Positions 10,849 to 21,387 of a stretch of 64,000 bases of DNA are shown here, piece by piece; position 1 is the first letter of the stretch; every line of letters starts with the position of its first letter. Source of the DNA: Symbiodinium natans (Eukaryota; Sar; Dinophyceae; Suessiales; Symbiodiniaceae); assembly GCA_905221605.1 (NCBI GenBank), contig CAJNDS010002747.1, positions 202,179 through 266,178 on the forward strand, in the 5' to 3' direction. The position numbers and the translations under genes were made by a program. The notes under the pieces are model-generated. The model had not been told where the DNA came from, ran no database searches, and was given only the letters and a program-made list of their open reading frames with translations.

Positions 10849-11886
10849 GCTCATGCCTGGATGGCCACCTAGTAACCTCGTAGCACTTCCGTGACTTGTC
10901 CATCCGAGGCTCTGCCAGATGCTGGCCCAGGTCGGCAGCGAGCCGGCCCCAAAGCCAGTTTACAAGAAGGGGCAGGCGGGCGCGGAATGTCGAGAATGCT
11001 GAAAAGCTGCGCAAGATGTTGCATGCTGTTGAGGCACACCCGTAGTTCTTCCCCGGGTCCCGCCCTCCTGTGCCAGGAAAGCAAGAAAACGGACGTCGAG
11101 ATTTGATTGATACGTTCCTTTTGAAACGATCTCGCTCCCGACGGGCTGCGAAAGATGGCGTGCAGTTCCAGACTCTTGAGACACGTCGTCTAGCAACGAA
11201 ACTGCAGCTAGCTTCGTGGTTTTGCTGAAAATGTTTTGTTCAAAAGCCGTCTGTGTGGTGACGTCGGTGTCGCTCGGCTCTGGCCGACCCCCCCGGCACC
11301 CCCCCCCCAGACTGGCTAAGCAGCCGAGCAGGCAAAGGCATGCCAAGCAGCCTTCAGCTTGTCTCCGTGCTGCCGCAGAAAGGGGCAACCCGCAACTCGC
11401 TCAGCGGCCTTGAGCTTTACTGCATTTCTGCACCTCCATGTTTGGGTTCAGAAGTTGAGCGTGTTTCATCATATGCATGTTGCTGATGAGCGAGATGCCG
11501 TGTCTCAACCTTGTACTTCTGAAGCAACCTTGCCCCTTGATGGCACACCGGGTGCGTGTGCACCCGGGCTTGGTTGCTGCTTGCTGCTGGCCTCAGTCTG
11601 TCACATGGATGGAGGCGCCATGCCCAACGGATTGCTTGCAATCGCTGAGCAAAAAAGCTCGCCAACCTCAGGCTCCTTCACCCCAAACTGCACCAGGACG
11701 TCACTCGATCGGACGGTGTGGACTAGTATAGACGTCCTTCGCCAAGCCCCGTTTGAAGGCGTGCTCCGCAGCATTTGCCTCGATCCTTCTTGGAGCCTGG
11801 GTTTAGTGCGGCACCATGGCCGAGGCTGAGGCCGGCCCAGCGATTCGATTGCTGCTGGAGGGGCTGGGGCAGGGGGGGGGGGGGGG

Positions 11887-11994
11887 TGTGTGAGCAAAAC
11901 CGGGTCTATTTAGAAGCTGGGGCTTGTGATTTATAATACAGGTCCATATACCTAAATGTAATAAACCTAGAAGAGCACGGCTTCTAAATAGACC
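11887..11994. repeat. Small inverted pair at the left edge of element A
   Basis: A second, reversed copy of the terminal core (GCTTCTAAATAGACCCTA) lies at about 11970-11987, only 50-60 bp inside the left TIR. The pair could be a ~105-bp MITE on its own, or a duplicated end of the large element. Confidence 0.6.
11891..11918 (+). repeat. Left terminal inverted repeat of element A
   Basis: TGAGCAAAA, two variable bases, then GGGTCTATTTAGAAGCT. It is 26/28 identical to the reverse complement of 21360-21387. The core GGGTCTATTT also ends element B. Confidence 0.85.
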
Positions 11995-12017
11995 CTACGG
12001 TCGGATTTCAAAAGGAC

Positions 12018-12370
12018 GTTGGCAGAAATTAATAATTTTAATAATTTTAATAATTTTAATATTTTAATAATCCTGAGAGGCTCCCGGAAAATTAAAATTA
12101 TTAACAATATTAAAATTATTAAAATTATTAATTTCTGCCCTGAGAGGCTCCCGGAAAATTAAAATTATTAAAATTATTAAAATTATTAAAATTATTAAAA
12201 TTATTAATTTCTGCCATGAGAGGCTCCCGGAAAATTAAAATTATTAAAATTCTTAAAATTATTAAAATTATTAAAATTATTAAATTGTTAAAATTAATTT
12301 CTGCCCGAGAGGCTCCCGGCAAATTAAAATTATTAAAAATTATTTAAAAATGTAAAATTATGAAAATGGG
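12018..12370 (+). repeat. AT-rich boxed satellite, short block
   Basis: Runs of ATTAAA/ATTATTAAA punctuated by the conserved box CTGAGAGGCTCCCGG. It is the same family as 15290-17075, and the first box partner near 12025 is inverted. Confidence 0.9.
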
Positions 12371-14560
12371 CGTCCGCCTATTGCGGTTCCCCTTATTTTT
12401 TTTAGGTTTACATAAATGTATATATTTTAACCCTAAACCATCGTTATGACCACAGCAACAAGTCGATGATGATGAGGTACCCCAAACCTATAGGGTTAAG
12501 TTTGACAGGTTTAGGGCTTAAGATTCAGGCATTTAAACGTAAGCCCGCAATGAAACCTAAACCCTAACCGTTCAACCCGATAGAGTTAAGGTTAAGCGGT
12601 TAGGGTTTAAGATTTAGGTATTTTTAAACTTTAAACCTAAACCCATAGAGATTTAACCTTAAGGGTTGAAAGTTCGGGCAGTTAAACCTCAACCCTGAAC
12701 CGTTTAGGGTCAGAACCCTAAAACCCTACAGGGCTCTACAAGGAACAAAGGTTTTGACCCTAAAGGGTGCTGAAGGTATACATGCCCAGACCTTAGGCTT
12801 TCTTGAACCATTCAACCCTACAGGGTTTAAAGGCTTAGGGTTTAAGGTTTAGGCATTACCTGTACGATAGAACCTTAACGCCCTATAGGGCTTGGGGCTT
12901 AGATCCCTAAACCTTGAATCCCATAGGGCTATGCCTACGTTTGTAGGGCTTTCTTCCCGGTGACGCGAGAATACTGTGAGCAAATGTCCTTTTCACTACT
13001 TCCTGGGATTTAAAAAATAAACAAACCATATCGTTATATGATAGAATTCAGGTTTTGCTTATCGGGGGATGGTTGCTTGAGCTATCTTAGGTAAGGTAAG
13101 GATTTTAGGATAGAGGTTTTGTTTTGCTTATTGGGGCGTGATGGGGTTACCCTCATTTTCTTATAGCCTATTTACAAGTATATAAATCAAACCCTGAACC
13201 ATAGTTATAACCGCAGCAAGAAGTTATAACCTTGTCATAAAGAAATTTCCGCAGAGCTCGTCAAATCCGATCATGATGTAGGCGCCCCAACCCTAGAGGG
13301 TTAAGGTTGACAGGTTTAGGGTTGAAGATTGAGGCATTTAAACCTAAGCCGGCAATTCAACCTAAACCCGAACCTTTAAACCCTATAGAGTTAAGGTTTA
13401 AGGGGTTGGGGTTTAGGATTTAGGCATTTAAAACGAAAACTCGAAAAGTTTCAATCTTAAGTGTTTGAAGTTCGGGCATTCAGACCTTAACCCTGATTCG
13501 TTTAGGGTCAGAACCGTAAAACCCTATAGGGCTCCCAAAGGCTCAAAAGTTTTAACCCTAGAGGGTACTGAAGGTATACATGCCCAGACCTTAGGTTGTC
13601 GAACCATTGAACCCTATAGGGTTTAACGGTTTAGGTTTAAGGTTTGGGCATTAATTACCTATACAATAGAACCTTAAAACCCCAGAGCGCTTGGGGCTCA
13701 AATCCCCAAACCTTGAATCCCATAGGGTTATGCCTACGTTTGTAGCGCTTTCGTCCCGGTGACGCGAGAATACTGTGAGCAAATGTCCTTCCACTACTTC
13801 ATGGGATTCAAAATATAAACAAGGAGGATAATTCAAGTTTTGCTTATCGGGGGATGGTTGCTTGAGCTATCTTAGGAAAGGTAAAGATTTTAGGATAGAG
13901 TTTTTGTTTTGCTTGAGCTATCTTAGGTAAGGTAAGATTTTAGGATAGAGGTTTTGTTTTGCTTTTTGGGGCGTGATGGGGTTACCGTTACCCTCATTTT
14001 CTTATAGGCTAATTTACATGTATATCAATCAAATCCTGAACCATAGTTATAACCGCAGCAAAAAGTTATAACCTTGTCATGTACATATATCCGCAGAGCT
14101 CGTCACTTTCACTACTTGCTGGGAATCAACATATACACAAACTATATCGTTAAATGATGGAATTCAGGAATTGCGTATCGGGGGATGGTTGCTTGAGATA
14201 TTTTAGCTAAGGTAAAGTATTTGGGATATTTCGCTTGTTGGGGGCGTGATGGGGCTCCCCTTATTCTTATGGGTTTACGTAAGTGTATAAAAATCAAACC
14301 CTAACCCATAGTTATAACCACAGCAATAAGTTATAACCTTGTCATATAGAAATTTCCGCAGAGCTCGTCAAATCCGATCATGATGTAGGCGCCCCAACCC
14401 TAGAGGGTTAAGGTTGACAGGTTTAGGGTTTATGATTGAGGCACTTAAACCTAAGCCGGCAATTCAACCTAAACCCGAAGCTTTAAGCCCTATAGAGTTA
14501 AAGTTTAAGAATTAGGGTTTAAGGCGCAATCCCATATAGTATACGTATACTTCTGAGCAG
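12371..14560 (+). repeat. Large tandem repeat rich in degenerate CCCTAAA
   Basis: Three to four long units start near 12371, 13136, a partial at about 13975, and 14240. Each has the same order of landmarks: GGGCGTGATGGGG, a TATAAATCAAACCCT stretch, AAGTTATAACCTTGTCAT, CCGCAGAGCTCGTCAAATCC, then runs of decayed CCCTATAGGGTTTAA. The decayed telomeric motif is part of the unit. I see no protein-coding frame. The longest open frame (minus strand 13651-13836) lies across the repeats and is not credible. Confidence 0.8.
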
Positions 14561-14684
14561 AAAAGATACGGGAGACACTGCTTGCGATTCAGAATATTCG
14601 GAGCAGAAAGGATACAGGGGACACTGCTTGCGAATCAGAAGTTTAGGAGCAGAAAAGATGCGGTCGAGGTACCTCGGCAGGAGC

Positions 14685-15245
14685 ACCATTAAACCATCAA
14701 ACCATTAAACCAATAAACCATTAAACCATTAAACCAATGGTTTCCCCCTTATGAAAATCCCCTAAACCATTAAACCATTAAACCATTAAACCAATGGTTT
14801 CCCCCTTATGAAAATCCCTTAAACCATTAAGCCATTAAGCCATTAAACCATTAAACCATTAAACCAATGGTTGCCCGCCAAAAAAATGGTTTAATGGTTT
14901 AGGGGATTCTCATATGGGGGAAACCATTGGTTTAATGGTTTAATGGTTTAATGGTTTAGGGGATTTTCATAAGGGGGAAACCATTGGTTTAATGGTTTAA
15001 TGGTTTAGGGGATTTTCAGAAGGGGGAAACCATTGGTTTAATGGTTTAATGGTTTAATGGTTTAATGGTTTAATGGTTTAGGGGATTTTCATAAGGGGGA
15101 AACCATTGGTTTAATGGTTTAATGGTTTAATGGTTTAGGGGATTTTCAGAAGGTGGAAACCATTGGTTTAATGGTTTAATGGTATGGTTTAATGGTTTAG
15201 GGGGAGACCATTGGTTTAATGGTTTGAGGGATTCTTGGTTAGATG
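14685..15245. repeat. TTAAACCAT palindromic array
   Basis: The left half reads TTAAACCATTAAACCAATGG with CCCCCTTATGAAAATCCC spacers. From about 14885 the same unit continues in reverse complement, with a short AAAAAAATGG centre. The whole array can fold into a long hairpin. Confidence 0.9.
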
Positions 15246-15289
15246 GTTTAAGGGAATGTGCAAAAAAACACAGGGGAACCGCTATAGGC

Positions 15290-17075
15290 GGTGACCCATT
15301 AAAATTATTAAAATTATTAAAATTATTAAAATTATTAAAATTATTAAAATTATTAAAATTATTAATTTCTGCCCTGAGAGGCTCCCCGAAAATTAAAATT
15401 ATTAAAATTATTAAAATTATTAAAATTATTAAAATTATTAAAAAATAAAAAAATTATTAAAATTATTAAAATTATTAATTTCTGCCCTGAGAGGCTCCCG
15501 GAAAATTAAAATTATTAAAATTATTAAAATTATTAAAATTATTAATTTCTGCCCTGGGAGGCTCCCGGAAAATTAAAATTATTAAAATTATTAAAATTAT
15601 TAAAATTATTAAAATTATTAAAATTATTAAAAATTATTAAAATTATTAAAATTATTAATTTCTGCCCTGAGAGGCTCCCGGAAAATTAAAATTATTAAAA
15701 TTATTAAAATTATTAAAATTATTAAAATTATTAAAATTATTAAAATTATTAATTTCTGCCCTGAGAGGCTCCCGGAAAATTAAAATTATTAAAATTATTA
15801 AATTTATTAAAATTTTTGAAATTATTTGAATTATTAAATTTTAATTATTAATGGTTTCAAAATTATAATAATTTTAACAATTTTAATAATTTTAATAATT
15901 TTAATAATTTTAATTTTCCGGGAGCCTCTCAGGGCAGAAAATAATAATTTTAATACTTTTAATAATTTTAATAATTTTAAATTTTAATTTTCCGGGAGCC
16001 TCTCAGGGCAGAAATTAATAATTTTAATAATTTTAATAATTTTAATAATTTTAATAATTTTAATAATGTTAATTTTCGGGGAGCCTCTCAGGGCAGAAAT
16101 TAATAATTTTAATAATTTTAATAATTTTAATTTTCCGGGAGCCTCTCAGGGCAGAAATTAATAATTTAATAATTTTATAATTTGAATATTTTTTCTAATT
16201 TTAATTTTCAGGGAGCCTCTCAGGGCAGAAAATAATACTTTTAATAGTTTTAATAATTTTAATAATTTTAATAATTTTAATAATTTTAATTTTCCGGGAG
16301 CCTCCCAGGGCAGAAATTAATAATTTTAATAATTTTAATAATTTTAATAATTTTAATATTTTTAATTTTCCGGGAGCCTGTCAGGGCAGAAATTAATAAT
16401 TTTTAATAATTTTTTCTAATTTTAATTTTTTTAATTTAATAATTTTAATAATTTTAATAATTTTAATAATTTTAATTTTCCGGGAGCCTCCCAGGGCAGA
16501 AATTAATAATTTTAATAATTTTAATAATTTTAATAATTTTAATATTTTTAATTTTCCGGGAGCCTGTCAGGGCAGAAATTAATAATTTTAATAATTTTAA
16601 TATTTTTTCTAATTTTAATTTTCAGGGAGCCTCTCAGGGCAGAAAATAATAATTTTAATAATTTTAATAATTTTAATAATTTTAATAATTTTAATTTTCC
16701 GGGAGCCTCTCAGGGCAGAAATTAATAATTTTAATAATTTTAATAATTTTAATAGTTTTAATAATTTTTAATAATTTTAATAATTTTAATAATTTTAATT
16801 TTCCGGGAGCCTGTCAGGGCAGAAATTAATAATTTTCATAATTTTAATATTTTTCTAATTTTAATTTTCAGGGAGCCTCTCAGGGCAGAAAAGAATAATT
16901 TTAATAATTTTAATAATTTAATAATTTTAATAATTTTAATAATTTTAATATTTTTCCGGGAGCCTCTCAGGGCAGAAATAATTTTAATAATTTCCATACT
17001 TTTAATAATTTTAATAATGTTAATTTTCCGGGAGCCTCTCAGGGCAGAAATAATTTTAATAATTTTAATAATTTT
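15290..17075. repeat. AT-rich boxed satellite with central inversion
   Basis: About twenty conserved boxes (core GAGAGGCTCCCGG) are separated by variable numbers of TTAAAATTA units. From 15290 to about 15800 the boxes read CTGCCCTGAGAGGCTCCCGG. After a disordered centre near 15800-15880 they read CCGGGAGCCTCTCAGGGCAG up to 17065. Box spacing is irregular, unlike a simple monomeric satellite. Some boxes carry GGGAGG or CTGTCAGG variants. Confidence 0.9.
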
Positions 17076-17390
17076 AAATGTACTTTTTTAGCTTAGAATC
17101 AGTAAAAACTGAAAATTTGCTCAAAGAATCCTACAACATAGTAAAAAATCGCAAAAATTGACCAATTTGGGGGCCCGTGTAGTATAAAATCAAATAAAAA
17201 ACGGTACGTGAGAATGCCTTCAGATGCAGGAGAAAAGAGTACCCAGAAACCGCGGTATCATCTCCAAAAAATGACAAAAACACACCGTACTCCCCTACGC
17301 GATCCTACGCGCTATCCTGCATTCCTTCCTCTTTGTCTTTGGTTCGGAAAAGAAAGGAACGGCTACCAGCCTCCCTCCCGACTTACATCT

Positions 17391-18655
17391 TTACATTCTC
17401 TTGTTTCGTCCTGCTCACCCGGAAAGAAGGTCTGCCTCCAGTCTTTCCTCGCCTCCCTGCTCACTATTATGAGTTCCTTTCACTTCTCTTCTGTTGCTTA
17501 CATTCTTCTCAAAAGTGTGAAAGGTGCGGGGGACATCCCTCTCACTTTGTCTCTTCTGGGGAAATTCCCAATTGCAGGAGGCTCTCTCTCCTTGTCTTTG
17601 TTCTGTGTTCATATAGGGAATGAAGATAGAAGATGAATAAATAAGAAAGAATCAAGTCTATAATGTCCTCTATCCGTGTCTCTTGTGATTTCTTCAATTC
17701 CTATCTCTGCAGATTCTTCAAAATGGAAGGCGGACTTCTTCCTCCAACCAAAAGCGACCTTCTCAAAAAGAAGACAAGAGACGAACATCAATCACCGGAA
17801 CCTGACTCCTAATCTCCTGTGTTTCCTTGCCTCTTTCCTCGCTATTCTCTCTTCCTTTCTTCTCTCCCGGCGCTTACATTCCCATCAACATGAAAATTGA
17901 GGGGGCAGCGCATCCCTTTCCTTTCCCCATCAAAGAAAGGCTGCCTTCCTATCCGCGTATGTTCTTCCCTCTTCCTTCCGAAAAGACTATAAGAGGTAGG
18001 GGTAAACAGAATGAAAGAGGAGTTCTTTACATTCTCTTGTTTCGTCCTGCTCAACCGGAAAGAAGGTCTGCCTCCAGTCTTTCCTCGCCTCCCTGCTCAC
18101 TATTATGAGTTCCTTTCACTTCTCTTCTGTTGCTTACATTCTTCTCAAAAGTGTGAAAGGTGCGGGGGACATCCCTTTCACTTTGTCTCTTCTGGGGAAA
18201 TTCCCAATTGCAGGAGGCTCTCTCTGCTTGTCTTTGTTCTGTGTTCATATAGGGAATGAAGATAGAAGATGAATAAATAAGAAAGAATCAAGTCTATAAT
18301 GTCCTCTATCCGTGTCTCTTGTGATTTCTTCAATTCTATCATTCTTCAAAATGGAAGGCGGACTTCTTCCTCCAACCAAAAGCGACCTTCTCAAAAAGAA
18401 GACAAGAGACGAACATCAATCACCGGAACCTGACTCCTAATCTCCTGTGTTTCCTTGCCTCTTTCCTCGCTATTCTCTCTTCCTTTCTTCTCTCCCGGTG
18501 CTTACATTCCCATCAACATGAAAATTGAGGGGGCAGCGCATCCCTTTCCTTTCCCCATCAAAGAAAGGCTGCCTTCCTATCCGCGTATGTTCTTCCCTCT
18601 TCCTTCCGAAAAGACTATAAGAGGTAGGGGTAAACAGAATGAAAGAGGAGTCTCC
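17391..18655 (+). repeat. 636-bp tandem duplication, pyrimidine-rich
   Basis: Two direct copies start at 17391 and 18027 (offset 636). Landmarks such as ATGTCCTCTATCCGTGTCTC and GAATGAAAGAGGAG recur at that spacing, and the second copy has a short deletion near 18331. The sequence is C/T-rich with CTTCC and TTTCTC runs. Overlapping Ser/Leu/Phe-rich open frames are not conserved between copies. Confidence 0.85.
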
Positions 18656-18956
18656 TGTTGCTTTCCGACTACCTTTTCACCACAAAAAGGAACCTTCCCA
18701 CTCTTCCCTACTTTCTTTCTTTTATCTTTTTGCACTTTACGTTTCCCGCTGAGAAAATGAGACGTTTCCCACTGAGAAAAAGAGACAATGATGGAATCAT
18801 TTCCACACATTCCTCTATTCCTACTGTCCGGAGATTGGCAAGCTTTCGGAAGCTCTGGTCTCTAGTCACGCCTGACCAAAGTCAACTTCCCGTGCGTGAG
18901 GGCCATATGTGAGGGGCCAGGAGGGGGGCAGAAAGTCCGAAATATGGTAGTGTTTC

Positions 18957-19212
18957 GAGTTTCAAAATCGTTTCCATAGTTTCAAATTAGTCTCAAGTCA
19001 GTTTCAAACTAGTTTCAAAATCCAGTTGAAATATCGCTGTTAAGGAGGAGCTGCAATTTCTGTCCTCGCTTGTTGAAAACCAGAACTTCTGCATGTTTTG
19101 CAATTGCGCGTAGAAAAACGCAGTTTCCCCTTAACAACGATTTTGCAACTGGATTTTGAAACTATTTTGCAACAAGTCTGAAACTACAGAAACGAATTTG
19201 AAACTTGAAAAA
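18957..19212. repeat. GTTTCAAA foldback
   Basis: The left arm (GTTTCAAAATCGTTTCC and onward through AACCAGAACTTCTGCATG) is the approximate reverse complement of the right arm, which ends GAAACGAATTTGAAACTTG. It is a ~255-bp imperfect hairpin with GTTTCAAA sub-repeats and is non-coding. Confidence 0.7.
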
Positions 19213-19389
19213 CGCAGCATTTCTGCTCCTGGCGCTTGGCCACGCCCAAGCAAGAGAAGGCCAGAAGCTGCGGCTCGCGAAACACGCCTGGATCGAAAAG
19301 TGCACCTCCGACTTTCTTCCCAAAAGCCATTCCAGCAACAACTCTTGCCAAGGCAGCCACGCAATCACAAGTCAGCAAATTATCTTGTC

Positions 19390-20335
19390 TGAGACTGTGT
19401 CTCTTCTGAGTTTTTCTATTCCTATCTCTGCGTCCTTTCTCCTTCTCACTTTTCCTTTCACTTTTCTTTTGTCTCTTCTCACTCCAACCAAAAGGGAAAT
19501 CGCAAGGGAGTCATATAGGGAAAGGAGACAACGTGAAGAAATAAGAAAGAATCATGTCCATATTGTCCCCTATTCCTGTCTCTAAATCTGTAGATTTTTC
19601 AGAATGGAAGGAGGGCTTCTTTCTCCCTCTCACTTTTCCTTTCGCTTTTCTTTATATTTTCTCACTCCAACCAAAAAGACAAGGGAGAGAGGTGGGAGAT
19701 ATAAAGCCCTTTACCTTCCCAAAACAGAGAAAAGTGACGAGAATCAATCAGGGAAACCTGGCTCCTAATCTCCTCGGTTTCCGCTCTTTCCTCGTTATTC
19801 TCTCTTCCTTTCTTCTCTGCTGGCGCTTGCATTCTTATCAAAACATGAAAGTTGCGGGGGCATCCCTTTCACTTTCTCCCTTCTACGGGCACTTCACTCC
19901 TTTTTTCCCACTATCTTCTTCGATCTTCCTTCCGAAAAAATTCGAAAAGGAAGCGATAGACCAGGGTGAAGGAGCAGTTTCCATCTTCGTTCCCGGCACC
20001 TTCTTATTCGTTCTTCTCTCTTATTATCTCTTTGTTTCTTTTCTTCCGCCCAAAACAGGAATTGCCGCAGGGCTCTCTCTCCTAATCTTTCTTCTTTACT
20101 CATATGGGAATGATAAAGAAGAAGAAATGAGAAAGAATCATGAGCTCTTCTTTTCGTATCTCTTCAGCATTTTCAGCATGGAAGGCGGGCCAGAGGCGAG
20201 AGAGTGCAAAGGGAAGAGACGCGAGAGATCAATGGGGACAAGCGAAGGGACGTGCGGGAAAGGAGGGACAGCCCGGTCGAGACAAGCTCCCGAGAACCTG
20301 CGTGCAGGCAGGTGATCTTTCTTCACTTATCTTCA
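19390..20335 (+). other. Diverged pyrimidine-rich repeat copy
   Basis: It contains scattered blocks from the 17391-18655 repeat, such as CCTATTCCTGTCTCT, ATGGAAGGAGGGCTTC and CTTCCTTTCTTCTCTGCTGG. A 253-codon open frame (19554-20315) spans it but has no recognisable domain. Its Phe/Leu/Ser/Lys bias follows the base composition. I regard it as non-coding. Confidence 0.6.
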
Positions 20336-20340
20336 TCATT

Positions 20341-21110
20341 GTCTCATTTTCTTAGTGGGAAACGTAGAATGCAAACAAGATAAACGAAAGTCAAGGGAAG
20401 AAAGAGAAGGGTTCCTTTTTGTGGTGAGAAGGTAGTCGGAAAGCAAAAGGAGACTCCTCTTTCATTCTGTTTATCCCTGCCTCTTATAGTCTTTTTCGGA
20501 AGGAAGAGAAAAGAAAATATGCGGATAGGAAGGGAGCCTTTCTTCGATGGGAAAAGTGAAAGAAATGCCCCCGCACCTGTCACACAAAGCAACAGAAGAG
20601 AAAAGAAAGGAAGTTATAACAGTGCAGAAGGAGGCGAGGAAACACTAGAGGCCGCCCTTCTTCTGTCCGTTTGAGCGTGACGAAACAAAGAAATGGAAAG
20701 ATGAAAGTCGGGAGGGGGGCTGGTAGCTGTTCCTTTCTTTTCCGAACCAGGATTCCAGGATAGCGAAGGAAATAGTAGGGAAAGGCCCTCTTTCTTCTTT
20801 CGTGTTTATTTATGTCTGCACTGTGCAAAGAAAAGAAGGCGGGGACAGGCCGTTTAGAAATGAAAGCAGGCGATCTTTTCATCCATTTTGGTCACCTTTC
20901 TATTTATTGAGCTGTAAGGGGCTCTCTATCTCTCACCTCTCTCCCTTGTCTTCTCCTTCTGCTTGGAGTGAGAAAAGAAAAGTGAAAGGAAAAGTGAGAG
21001 GGAAAATGAAGCCCTCCTTCCATTCTGAAAAATCAGCAGAGATAGGAATAGAAGAACTCCGAAGATAGGAACACAGGAACGTCTGCACATGATTCTTTCT
21101 TTTTCCTCCT
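20341..21110 (-). repeat. Inverted copy of the pyrimidine-rich repeat
   Basis: The reverse complement of 20341-20560 follows 18541-18775 closely, including CCGCATATTTTC/CCGCGTATGTTC, GGTAGTCGGAAAGCAA and the TCTTATAGTCTTTTCGGAAG block. Near 21003 the ATGGAAGG segment also appears reversed. Element A therefore carries the same repeat on both strands. Confidence 0.75.
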
Positions 21111-21359
21111 TTTCTTCTAGATTCTGGGTTTAGGAGTTAGAGTTTAAATTTAGGAAATACGGTATAGAGTTTCTTGTGTAGGGTTTTAGAGTGTACGAAT
21201 TTGTGGTCAGGGTTACGGGCTTAGGGTCTGAGATTGCAAGAGCCAAAACATTTATCAGTCCGAAATGAGTTGTCTAAGTGCGCATATGCGTGAGACGTTG
21301 TTGGAGAAGTAGCTGGGTTGTCTTGGATATGCTAAAATTGATTAATAATCCCAGGCGGT

Positions 21360-21387
21360 AGCTTCTAAATAGACCCTATTTTGCTCA
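21360..21387 (-). repeat. Right terminal inverted repeat of element A
   Basis: AGCTTCTAAATAGACCC followed by TATTTTGCTCA. It is the reverse complement of 11891-11918 with two mismatches. BCCT copy 3 sequence (poly-G, GCGTCGGGGG) resumes five bases later. Confidence 0.85.

Noticed and set aside
15290-17075. CRISPR-like look of conserved boxes with spacers
   Set aside because: Spacers are AT repeats of the same kind, not unique sequences. Spacing is irregular, orientation flips, no cas genes are present and the DNA is eukaryotic.
19554-20315. 253-codon open frame in the pyrimidine-rich part of element A
   Set aside because: The related repeat copies do not keep the frame, composition follows the C/T bias and no domain is visible.
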